DNA of 64,000 nucleotides from positions 62,001 through 126,000 of the forward strand of contig SVTM01000001.1 of assembly GCA_015063785.1 (NCBI GenBank). The letters run 5' to 3'. Below are positions 9,148 to 15,475 of this stretch, piece by piece (position 1 is the stretch's first letter; the number at the start of each line of letters is the position of its first letter). The notes under the pieces were generated by a model. The model made no database searches, was not told the origin of the DNA, and was given only the letters and a program-made list of their open reading frames with translations. The stretch comes from Oscillospiraceae bacterium. Its GTDB lineage: Bacteria; Bacillota; Clostridia; Oscillospirales; CAG-382. Made by a program: the position numbers and the translations under genes.

Positions 9148-9732
9148 TCAGTCTTCGTTTGCTTCGATTTCGTCTGGTTTCTGATGTTTTATTATCTTTA
9201 CCGTGAAAATGACAACCAAAAGGTTGAGAACACCTTCTGTCATGAGCAGTATTCCTACAAAAAGAGTCATAAGTCGCAAAAACTCGCCGGGTCTGAAAAG
9301 CAGCCCAAGGCCAACGCAACAGCATAGAATTGCGACAGCAAAGATAAGCCACCAGAGATTGATGCCGAATTTTTTCGAATCGATAGCAATCTGTATTTTC
9401 AAAAGTCCGTCTGCGGTTGCAAGGACAGCGAGGATGAGATGAATGTTGTTTGCTGCATCATCAGGCTTGAAAAGAACGAAAACTCCGATTATTGCCATCA
9501 GCAATCCCGATGCCATATCGTGTTGGAAAGCAAGACGGAAAAGATCTTTTGAAAAATATCCAACAAGCTTTATCGCACCAAAAACAATCATTGATATGCC
9601 GATCAAAGTACCAAAATCCGAAAGAATTAGATTTTTGTTTCCAATAACCAGGGCTGTTCCAAAAAAAGCGCAAACAGCGGACATGATGATATATCCTATT
9701 TTTGCGGCAAGCATGGGCTTTGTAGAACGCAT
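9148..9732 (-). CDS. DUF308 (HdeD-like) membrane protein
   Basis: A 194-residue polytopic membrane protein made of about six hydrophobic segments arranged as repeated pairs, for example IGYIMSAVCAFFGTALVI, LIGISMIVFGAIKLVGY and LLMAIIGVFVLFKP, which is the DUF308/HdeD pattern. A strong ribosome site (AAGGAGG) precedes the ATG. The family has no agreed biochemical role; in E. coli HdeD is linked to acid stress. It is the promoter-proximal gene of the fakB-fakA-plsY operon, 24 bases before fakB, so a membrane or lipid-stress role fits but is inference. The C-terminus is charged and acidic. Confidence 0.85.
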   Translation of the reverse strand: MRSTKPMLAAKIGYIIMSAVCAFFGTALVIGNKNLILSDFGTLIGISMIVFGAIKLVGYFSKDLFRLAFQHDMASGLLMAIIGVFVLFKPDDAANNIHLILAVLATADGLLKIQIAIDSKKFGINLWWLIFAVAILCCCVGLGLLFRPGEFLRLMTLFVGILLMTEGVLNLLVVIFTVKIIKHQKPDEIEANED

Positions 9733-9805
9733 ATATATCCTCCTTAAGCATCAAGTGCGTAAGCACACTTTTATGTGTACATTATAAAGGCGTTTTTTAC
9801 GTTTT

Positions 9806-9833
9806 GGTATAGTCATTTTTTCATAAATGTCAA
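9806..9833 (-). promoter_or_regulatory. Putative sigma-A promoter of the DUF308-fakBA-plsY operon
   Basis: On the minus strand TTGACA (plus 9828-9833) is followed after 16 bases by TATACC (plus 9806-9811), about 75 bases before the DUF308 start. The -35 box directly abuts the palindrome at 9834-9867. Confidence 0.6.
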
Positions 9834-9867
9834 AAATTCAGACATTTTGAAGAAAATGTCTGAATTT
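9834..9867. promoter_or_regulatory. Perfect 15-bp inverted repeat: tetR terminator and/or TetR operator
   Basis: AAATTCAGACATTTT, a four-base gap, then its exact complement AAAATGTCTGAATTT. On the minus strand it covers the tetR stop codon and is followed by a short T-run, so it could end the tetR transcript. It also touches the -35 box of the fak operon promoter and has the size of a TetR operator. Both uses are possible; the sequence alone does not decide. Confidence 0.6.
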
Positions 9868-10441
9868 AAGTTTGTTTTTCGATATTTTGTTGGCGCGCTT
9901 TTGATATCATCATTTCAAGTATTCCGCTTTGCAGATAACTTGTGCGGCTGATAAGACGTCCAATATCGTCGCTCATACCATTTTTAAACCAATCTATAAA
10001 AAAACCTGTGTACTGGTAAATGAAGAAACGAACTATTATCTCGCGATCGTCATCTGAAACAATGTCGGGCTCAACAGTTTTTTCTATGTACTTTGAAATG
10101 ATATAACCAAATACTTTATTCATATATTTTTCGTAGGTGGATCGATCAATAAACGACAGGCAATTATTTACTATTTTTCTGTTTTCTTTGGCGAGAGACA
10201 GAACGTATATAATCCAATCTTCAATAGAATCTTGTTCGGAATATTTTTCCATAATTCTTTGGCAGAGAATGTCTATTTCTTCGGTCAAAAGGGAAGGGAT
10301 GTCCTCAAAATAATAATAGAAGGAATTTCTATTGACACCGCAATCTGTAACTATATCTTTAACAGTGATCTGATTCAGCTGTTTTTTCTGCAAAAGATTG
10401 TAAAACGAATCTACAATAGCTTTTTTTGTGAAGCTTGCCAT
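9866..10441 (-). CDS. TetR/AcrR family transcriptional regulator
   Basis: I place the start at the ATG at 10441 (MASFTKKAIVDSF...), giving 191 residues, because AGAAGGGAG precedes it and because the promoter found upstream would start transcription too close to the longer ORF's start at 10477. The N-terminal helix-turn-helix is clear: ITVKDIVTDCGVNRNSFYYYFEDIPSLL. The C-terminal ligand domain is divergent. It matches the DhaS/TetR-like type with an all-helical second half. It lies just upstream of, and on the same strand as, the DUF308-fak-plsY operon, and next to a perfect palindrome, so control of that operon by an acyl ligand is a reasonable guess. Confidence 0.88.
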   Translation of the reverse strand: MASFTKKAIVDSFYNLLQKKQLNQITVKDIVTDCGVNRNSFYYYFEDIPSLLTEEIDILCQRIMEKYSEQDSIEDWIIYVLSLAKENRKIVNNCLSFIDRSTYEKYMNKVFGYIISKYIEKTVEPDIVSDDDREIIVRFFIYQYTGFFIDWFKNGMSDDIGRLISRTSYLQSGILEMMISKARQQNIEKQT

Positions 10442-10477
10442 ATAATACTCCCTTCTGTTAAATTTCAAACCATACAC

Positions 10478-10506
10478 ATTATATATTATTTGTCGATTTA
10501 TGTCAA
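10478..10506 (-). promoter_or_regulatory. Sigma-A promoter of the tetR gene
   Basis: Minus strand TTGACA (plus 10501-10506), 17-base spacer, TATAAT (plus 10478-10483). A consensus promoter; transcription would start near 10471, which supports translation from the ATG at 10441. Confidence 0.8.
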
Positions 10507-10533
10507 GTTTTTAAAACCAGCAAAAAATCAAAC

Positions 10534-10561
10534 AAAAATTGCAATGAATATTGCAATTTTT
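10534..10561. repeat. 12-bp inverted repeat overlapping a promoter
   Basis: AAAAATTGCAAT and ATTGCAATTTTT separated by four bases. The right arm contains the -35 box of the kinase-like gene's promoter and lies between the divergent tetR and kinase-like promoters, so it may be an operator. No factor can be assigned. Confidence 0.5.
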
Positions 10562-10579
10562 TATCAAATCTGCTATAAT
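10551..10579 (+). promoter_or_regulatory. Sigma-A promoter of the cytidylate kinase-like gene
   Basis: TTGCAA at 10551-10556, a 17-base spacer and TATAAT at 10574-10579, 35 bases before the ATG at 10614. Confidence 0.75.
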
Positions 10580-10613
10580 ATAATCAACATATAACGTTGA
10601 AGGGAGATTCAAT

Positions 10614-11228
10614 ATGTCAGGATCAATAATCACAATAAGCAGACAGTACGGTAGCGGCGGAAGGTTTGTAGGTAAAAAACTCGCAGAAAAACTCGGCATC
10701 CCGTTTTATGATAATGAGTTGATCTCAATGGCAGCAAAAGAAAGCGGTTTTGCAGAAAGTCTTTTTGAAAACGCCGAGAAGAATACCACTTACAGTTTGC
10801 TTTATTCTCTCTCTATGTTCGGCACAAGTTCGGGAGGAATGTACGGACTTCCGCTCAGCGACAAGGTTTTTCTCATTCAATCCGATATAATCAAAAAAGT
10901 TGCCGATCAGGGACCTTGTGTTATCGTGGGACGATGCGCAGACTACGTTCTTCGCGAGCGCAATGACGTTGTGCACTTTTTCTTCTACTCAGATATAGAA
11001 AATCGCGTTGAGCGCGCCATGAAATATTATGGCCTGGAAGAAAAGAAAGCAAAAGAAGCAATTGAAAAAACAGACAAGAAAAGAGCTGCATACTACAACT
11101 ACTACACAGGAGAACGCTGGGGAGAGATAAAAAATTATCACCTTTCTCTCAACACAGATTCAATCGGTATAGACGCTTGTGTTGACGTGCTCTCAAATTA
11201 TATCGAAGCAAAAAATACCAAAAACTAA
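10614..11228 (+). CDS. Cytidylate kinase-like family protein
   Basis: A 204-residue P-loop protein of the cytidylate kinase-like family common in Clostridia. The opening IITISRQYGSGGRFVGKKLAEKLGIPFYDNELI is characteristic: the Walker A region reads SRQYGSGGRFVG instead of a canonical GxxxxGKS/T, which is the norm for this family and differs from true Cmk. Later features include GPCVIVGRCADYVL and a lid-like DKKRAAYYNYYTGERWG. The family substrate is not established, so I give no gene symbol. A ribosome site (AAGGGAG) precedes the ATG. It is a single-gene unit between its own promoter and a strong hairpin. Confidence 0.88.
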   Translation: MSGSIITISRQYGSGGRFVGKKLAEKLGIPFYDNELISMAAKESGFAESLFENAEKNTTYSLLYSLSMFGTSSGGMYGLPLSDKVFLIQSDIIKKVADQGPCVIVGRCADYVLRERNDVVHFFFYSDIENRVERAMKYYGLEEKKAKEAIEKTDKKRAAYYNYYTGERWGEIKNYHLSLNTDSIGIDACVDVLSNYIEAKNTKN

Positions 11229-11230
11229 AA

Positions 11231-11261
11231 TAAAGGCTTTGCGAAATATTCGCAAAGCCTT
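11231..11261. terminator. Bidirectional terminator
   Basis: 14-bp perfect stem AAAGGCTTTGCGAA / TTCGCAAAGCCTTT with a three-base loop, between the convergent kinase-like and LOG-family genes. Confidence 0.9.
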
Positions 11262-11265
11262 TTGC

Positions 11266-11811
11266 TTATTTGTATTGAAACTCTTTGATTCTTTCAAGCA
11301 AATCTTCCGGATCATCAGAAACGATAAGGCGATCAACAGCGCTTTGCGCAAGAAAACCTTTTTCTACAAGTTCATTCAACATTTGAAGCATTGTGTCATA
11401 AAATCCGCAAATGTTATATATCGCAACAGCCTTTTGATGCTGATTGAGATTTTGAAGGGTGAATATTTCAAAAAATTCATCGAGAGTACCGATGCCGCCC
11501 GGTGTAATAATAAAAGCAGAGGACATTTCCTCCATCAATTTTTTGCGTTCGCGCATTGTGTCTGTGAATATTGTCTCGGTACATTTTTCAAACCTTATCC
11601 CATCACCCGTGAAAAATCGAGGGACAATACCGATTATTTTACCGTTTTCAGAGTAAACACCTCTTGCGCACGCACCCATAAGACCGTTGGCGCCGGCACC
11701 GAACACAAGGCCTATCGATTGACGAGCCATTTGTTTGCCGAGTTGTTCGGTTTTTTCTACATACACTTTGTCGATCTTGTTGCTTGCTGCGCCATATACG
11801 CAGATATTCAT
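11266..11811 (-). CDS. LOG-family protein (TIGR00730), cytokinin riboside 5'-monophosphate phosphoribohydrolase-like
   Basis: Start placed at the ATG at 11811 (MNICVYGAAS), preceded by AGAGAGG; the longer ORF has no ribosome site. 181 residues fit the family. Motifs are the Rossmann start ICVYGAASNKI, GLVFGAGANGLMGACARG, and the signature region ITPGGIGTLDEFFEI, equivalent to the family's PGGxGTxxE. Characterised members hydrolyse nucleoside 5'-monophosphates to base and ribose 5-phosphate; older annotation as lysine decarboxylase is not supported. The physiological role in bacteria is unclear. It follows the zinc-ribbon gene but a terminator lies between them. Confidence 0.9.
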   Translation of the reverse strand: MNICVYGAASNKIDKVYVEKTEQLGKQMARQSIGLVFGAGANGLMGACARGVYSENGKIIGIVPRFFTGDGIRFEKCTETIFTDTMRERKKLMEEMSSAFIITPGGIGTLDEFFEIFTLQNLNQHQKAVAIYNICGFYDTMLQMLNELVEKGFLAQSAVDRLIVSDDPEDLLERIKEFQYK

Positions 11812-11842
11812 ATAAAACCTCTCTTTCGGTTGTCGGATGAAA

Positions 11843-11866
11843 AACTCCCCCAAAAAAGGGGGAGTT
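11843..11866 (-). terminator. Terminator of the zinc-ribbon gene
   Basis: Nine-bp stem AACTCCCCC / GGGGGAGTT with an A6 loop on the plus strand and a T-run after it on the minus strand. It lies 148 bases beyond the zinc-ribbon stop. The same core stem recurs at 15447-15468. Confidence 0.8.
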
Positions 11867-12014
11867 CAACAGCTTCATAAATTCAGATAAAAACATACTC
11901 TAAAAGCAGTTATAAACTGCCCGAATAACTGCGGCAAAAAGCCGAAATTCAATCGGTGGAAAATTGTCGAAAACAACTCACCCTGTCAGTGTATGCACAC
12001 CTAAAGAGCTATGA

Positions 12015-12296
12015 TTACTGCTGTTCAGCCTTCATTGCTGCGAAGCATTCGCTGCAATATACGGGTCTGTCATTGCTGGGCTCGAAAGGAATCTTAGCCT
12101 CTCCGCCGCAGTTTGCACAGGTTGTGGTAAAGAGTTCTCTGGGAGCTCTGCCGGCGTTCTTCTTGGCCATACGGCAAGCCTTACACTTCTTGGGTTCGTT
12201 CTGGAAGCCCTGCTGAGCGTAAAACTCCTGTTCGCCTGCGGTGAAGATGAATTCCTGTCCGCACTCTTTGCAAACTAATGTCTTGTTCTCGTACAT
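12015..12296 (-). CDS. Zinc-ribbon domain-containing protein
   Basis: Start at the ATG at 12296 (MYENKTLVCKECG) after GAGGGAA; the upstream extension of the ORF lacks a ribosome site. The 93-residue product has two zinc-binding halves: CKECGQEF...KKCKACR, typical of the probable zinc-ribbon family, and CANCGGEAKIPFEP...YCSECF. The motif QEFYAQQGFQNEPKKC is well conserved in this family. Small, soluble, probably nucleic-acid or protein binding; no experimental role that I can name. It sits between the SigH-like gene and the LOG-family gene, all on the minus strand. Confidence 0.85.
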   Translation of the reverse strand: MYENKTLVCKECGQEFIFTAGEQEFYAQQGFQNEPKKCKACRMAKKNAGRAPRELFTTTCANCGGEAKIPFEPSNDRPVYCSECFAAMKAEQQ

Positions 12297-12384
12297 GATT
12301 TTCCCTCGCTTTGGATTATAAAAAATTTCGGTTCCCGGACGGAATTGCACCGCCGCTTTCGCCATCTATGTGCGGGACCATATA

Positions 12385-12972
12385 TCAATTCTTTGCCGTT
12401 CTGAGTTTTTTTCTCATTCGGAAAAGAGAATTGTCGCAAGATTTTTTTGTGATATTAAGTGCTTTGCAGATCTCATCGTTAGAAAAACCCTTGATGTAAA
12501 GTGAAAACACCTTGTATTCAGTGTCGGATAATATAACTTTTGCTTTATCAAAAAGCTCGCGAATCTCATTCTTTATTATAAAATCATCTTCAAAATTTTC
12601 CTGGATCATGCCTATGCGCGAAAGTTCATTGTCATCGAGCTCCGAAAGAGGCAAAGACGACAGGGAAGGAGTAACGTTTTTTTCGATCCAGTTGATCATT
12701 CTTCTTTTTATGCACACAGTTGCATAAGTAGAAAACTGAGCTTTGGCGCTGTCATATGTAAGTGCAGCGTTGTAAAGCGCTATATAGCCTTCTTGAATAA
12801 GGTCATCACGTTCAGATCCACAGAAGCCAAACGAAAAAGCGATGGATATAATTCTGTCGCGGTAGGAGTCTGCAAGAAAAACGAAAACGTCTTTGTTACC
12901 GTTTTTTATCAATTCTATAAAATTTGATATCTTGTCTGAGTTATTGGTGCTGAGAGGAAGAGAATGTGACAT
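12385..12972 (-). CDS. Sigma-70 family RNA polymerase sigma factor, SigH-like
   Basis: A 195-residue sigma factor with region 2 (RDDLIQEGYIALYNAALTYDS...FSTYATVCIKRRMINWIEK, the core-binding and -10 recognition part) and region 4 (LSDTEYKVFSLYIKGFSNDEICKALNITKKSCDNSLFRMRKKL). No region 1.1 or 3 is evident. The length, the CIKRRMI-type region 2.4 and the SxDNALxR-like region 4.2 are closest to the sporulation/stationary factor SigH, but with notable divergence, so I leave the symbol empty. It is transcribed away from mgtE. Genes with spore functions (yunB, cwlD, GerMN) occur in the window, in line with a sporulating host. Confidence 0.82.
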   Translation of the reverse strand: MSHSLPLSTNNSDKISNFIELIKNGNKDVFVFLADSYRDRIISIAFSFGFCGSERDDLIQEGYIALYNAALTYDSAKAQFSTYATVCIKRRMINWIEKNVTPSLSSLPLSELDDNELSRIGMIQENFEDDFIIKNEIRELFDKAKVILSDTEYKVFSLYIKGFSNDEICKALNITKKSCDNSLFRMRKKLRTAKN

Positions 12973-13014
12973 GTAGCTCCATGGTGAATTATAATACTTT
13001 TTTCATCTATTTTA

Positions 13015-13042
13015 ATTATAGCATCTAAATTTCCCTTGTCAA
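13015..13042 (-). promoter_or_regulatory. Promoter of the SigH-like gene
   Basis: Minus strand TTGACA (plus 13037-13042), 16-base spacer, TATAAT (plus 13015-13020), about 43 bases before the sigma gene start. Confidence 0.7.
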
Positions 13043-13175
13043 GAGATTTCGTGAATTTATTTGTATTTTTTACTGATTTTTTTAAGCCTTTAGCATAAAT
13101 CGAACGAGATTCGTGTCTAAAATATGTATATTTTGACGAAAACCGAATTTGATTTACTCATCAAAAACTTTTCTA

Positions 13176-13204
13176 TTGATAAGAATATTTTTTTATGTTA
13201 TAAT
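13176..13204 (+). promoter_or_regulatory. Promoter of the leader ORF-mgtE unit
   Basis: TTGATA at 13176-13181, 17-base spacer, TATAAT at 13199-13204. It is about 40 bases before the leader ORF and 95 before mgtE. The rest of this 326-base intergenic stretch holds only the sigma-gene promoter; I see no M-box-like structure and the transcribed leader (about 85 bases) is too short for one. Confidence 0.75.
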
Positions 13205-13247
13205 AATCAAGGAATATATATTTTGCTACAAATTTTCAGGAGGTGAA

Positions 13248-13286
13248 ATGTTATTTTGTCGCACAGTAACACAAAATACTATATAA
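13248..13286 (+). CDS. Possible 12-codon leader peptide upstream of mgtE
   Basis: An ATG at 13248 follows the near-perfect ribosome site AGGAGGTGAA and opens a short frame encoding MLFCRTVTQNTI, ending in TAA at 13286, 12 bases before the mgtE ATG. The mgtE ribosome site (AAGGAG) begins in the stop codon of this frame, so translation of the two could be coupled. Bacterial Mg2+ transporter genes are sometimes controlled through leader peptides, but this peptide has no proline run or acidic stretch as in known ones. It could also be an accidental frame. Confidence 0.4.
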   Translation: MLFCRTVTQNTI

Positions 13287-13298
13287 GGAGCTGATCTT

Positions 13299-14678
13299 AT
13301 GGAAGAAAAAAACATTAACGAAACAATCGAGCTTTTGGAACAAAAGAGCTTTCCCGCTCTGAAATCAATCCTGAACGACATGATGCCTGCTGACATCGCT
13401 CTTTTGTTCGAGGAACTTGATAATACGGACAAGGTTATCGCTTTTCGTCTGCTCGGAAAAGAACTTGCTGCAGAAACCTTTGCGTACCTTGATTCCGATT
13501 CTCAAATCAACCTTACACAAGCTATAAGCGACAAGGAAATCCACGACGTGTTCGACCGTCTGTTTATTGACGATGCCGTTGATGCCATCGAGGAAATGCC
13601 TGCGAATGTTGTAACCCGTATTCTCAACAACACCGATTCCGAAACCCGCAAACTAATCAACGATATATTAAAGTATCCTGAAAGAAGTGCCGGCAGTATT
13701 ATGACTGTCGAATATGTAAATCTGCGCAGGGATATGACTGTGTCGCAAGCAATTGAAAAGATCAGAAGAGAAGGTTCTGACAAAGAAACAATATACACAT
13801 GTTACGTTACCGAGAACAGAAAACTCGTCGGTATTGTCGGAGTCAGCACACTTTTGACATCAAAAGACGATCAAATTGTTGAAGATATCATGGAAAAGAA
13901 TGTCATTTCGGTTTCGGCTTATGACGACAAAGAAGACGTGGCAATGACGATAAACAAATACGGTTTTATCGCAATTCCCGTTGTTGACAAAGATTCACGC
14001 CTTATCGGCATCGTCACAGTCGACGACGCAATTGAGGTTATCCAACAGGAAACGACCGAAGACATCTCTATCATGGCGGCGATGGAACCTATTGAAGAGA
14101 GTTATTTCAAAACCTCTGTGTTTTCGCATGCAAAAAAGCGTATGCTTTGGCTTATGATTCTTATGATTTCTGCCACTGTTACAGGCGTAGTAATGCAGAA
14201 CTATGAAAACGCCATAAGTGCTTTTCCTATACTTGTAAGCTGCATTCCGATGCTTATGGATACCGGCGGAAACAGCGGATCGCAGTCTGCGACAATGATG
14301 ATCCGTGGTATTGCGCTTGGCGATATTCGATTCAGTGATATTTTCCGCGTAGTATTCAAAGAGTTCAGAATTTCAATTCTGGTTAGCGTTGCTCTTGGTG
14401 TTGTAAATTTTGTAAGAATAATTATAATGCACAGTTTCGGCATTCTTGGCGACACCGGAGGACAATCGGTATATCTTATAGCAGCAATAGTTTCGCTGTC
14501 GCTGATTCTTGTTGTCATCCTTGCAAAATTTATCGGCTGTACACTGCCTCTCCTTGCTGATAAGATTGGACTTGACGCTGCACTCATGGCTTCTCCGATC
14601 ATTTCGACAATAGTTGACGCTTTTGCAGTTTTCATTTATTTTAAAATAGCAACTACTTTCCTAAATATTGGATTTTAG
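13299..14678 (+). CDS. mgtE: Magnesium transporter MgtE
   Basis: A 459-residue Mg2+ channel/transporter. Residues 1-120 form the helical MgtE N-domain (MMPADIALLFEELDN...), residues about 130-255 carry the two CBS domains (RSAGSIMTVEYVNL..., VEDIMEKNVISVSAYDDKEDVA), and the last 170 residues hold five membrane helices with the pore motif GGNSGSQSATMMIRGIALGD. In the family the cytoplasmic part senses Mg2+ and gates the pore. Preceded by AAGGAG and a possible leader peptide; ends at a hairpin that overlaps the start of yunB. Length and domain order are normal. Confidence 0.96.
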   Translation: MEEKNINETIELLEQKSFPALKSILNDMMPADIALLFEELDNTDKVIAFRLLGKELAAETFAYLDSDSQINLTQAISDKEIHDVFDRLFIDDAVDAIEEMPANVVTRILNNTDSETRKLINDILKYPERSAGSIMTVEYVNLRRDMTVSQAIEKIRREGSDKETIYTCYVTENRKLVGIVGVSTLLTSKDDQIVEDIMEKNVISVSAYDDKEDVAMTINKYGFIAIPVVDKDSRLIGIVTVDDAIEVIQQETTEDISIMAAMEPIEESYFKTSVFSHAKKRMLWLMILMISATVTGVVMQNYENAISAFPILVSCIPMLMDTGGNSGSQSATMMIRGIALGDIRFSDIFRVVFKEFRISILVSVALGVVNFVRIIIMHSFGILGDTGGQSVYLIAAIVSLSLILVVILAKFIGCTLPLLADKIGLDAALMASPIISTIVDAFAVFIYFKIATTFLNIGF

Positions 14679-14686
14679 TTTCAAAC

Positions 14687-14728
14687 AAAATCACCTTTTC
14701 GCATATTATGTGAAGGGGTGATTTTTTT
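14687..14728 (+). terminator. mgtE terminator hairpin that also contains the yunB ribosome site
   Basis: A stem of about 17 bp with a few G-T pairs joins AAAATCACC...TTTTCGCA to TGTGAAGGGGTGATTTT, loop TATTA, followed by seven T. It has every mark of a terminator of mgtE. The 3' arm contains GAAGGGGTGA, the only ribosome site for yunB, and the yunB start codon lies in the T-run. Confidence 0.8.
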
Positions 14729-15440
14729 GCATTTTTCAAGAGATAAAACGAATAAATCATTAAAACCGTGGCTAGTATTTGTATTTTTTCTCTTGTTATC
14801 AGTATCTTTTATGATCATAACAGACATGATTATGTTTCCAATGATAAAATCAGCATCAGCGCAGATAGTCAAGTCAAGAACAACACTAATAATAAACGAA
14901 GCTGTATTTAACGTGTTGGAATCCGAAGAGTACGATTACAAAGATATGATAAACCTGGAAAAGAACGACGAAGGAAGAGTGATAGCACTCACAACAAAAA
15001 CCCAAACAATGAACACATTAAAATCCAGAGTTATGACCGAGATATATACAAGAATGCAAGCATATTCGGAAGATGAAATATTATTGCCCTTCGGAAATAT
15101 TTTTAACACAAGTTTCCTCCTTGGAAAAGGTCCGGATATCAAAATTTCAATGACACAATTTGGTGAATGCAATTGCGATTACAGAAACGTTTTTGAAAGT
15201 TGTGGTATCAATCAGACAAATCACAGAGTTATGCTTGATATAAAAATGACCGTTTCCATTATTATGCCATTAAGATGTGTAAAAGAAAGAATCGCAACCA
15301 GTATATGCATTGCTGACACAGTAATCGTAGGAGAAGTTCCGCAGGCATTTACAAACGTTCAAAATTACTCTGCAAGCGACGAGGGGGCAACAGTTGCGGA
15401 CGAGGTTGTGGATTTTGGCGCACACAACTACATAAACTAA
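14727..15440 (+). CDS. yunB: Sporulation protein YunB
   Basis: A 237-residue protein with an N-terminal signal-anchor (about residues 13-35, LVFVFFLLLSVSFMIITDMIMF) and an extracytoplasmic domain. Diagnostic YunB stretches are the ARTTLIINEAV-like segment SRTTLIINEAVFNVL, LPFGNIFNTSFLLGKGPDIKI and the closing TSICIADTVIVGEVPQAFTN. In B. subtilis YunB is made in the mother cell under SigE and contributes to spore formation; its biochemical role is unknown. I chose the TTG at 14727 because the purine-rich GAAGGGGTGA lies six bases before it; the ORF's GTG at 14718 falls inside that site. The site is buried in the mgtE terminator hairpin. Confidence 0.9.
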   Translation: MHFSRDKTNKSLKPWLVFVFFLLLSVSFMIITDMIMFPMIKSASAQIVKSRTTLIINEAVFNVLESEEYDYKDMINLEKNDEGRVIALTTKTQTMNTLKSRVMTEIYTRMQAYSEDEILLPFGNIFNTSFLLGKGPDIKISMTQFGECNCDYRNVFESCGINQTNHRVMLDIKMTVSIIMPLRCVKERIATSICIADTVIVGEVPQAFTNVQNYSASDEGATVADEVVDFGAHNYIN

Positions 15441-15446
15441 AAGAAA

Positions 15447-15475
15447 CAACTCCCCATACGGGGAGTTGAAAGATT
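15447..15475. terminator. Bidirectional terminator between yunB and glnS
   Basis: Nine-bp stem CAACTCCCC / GGGGAGTTG with loop ATAC, between the convergent yunB and glnS genes, with T-rich sequence on the right. Confidence 0.85.

Noticed and set aside
12973-13298. M-box riboswitch before mgtE
   Set aside because: The transcribed leader from the promoter at 13176-13204 is only about 85 bases and shows no terminator or multi-helix fold.
11843-15468. Repeat family formed by the AACTCCCC/GGGGAGTT stems at 11843 and 15447
   Set aside because: Both are ordinary terminators; the shared core is short, loops and flanks differ, so a dispersed repeat is not supported by two copies.
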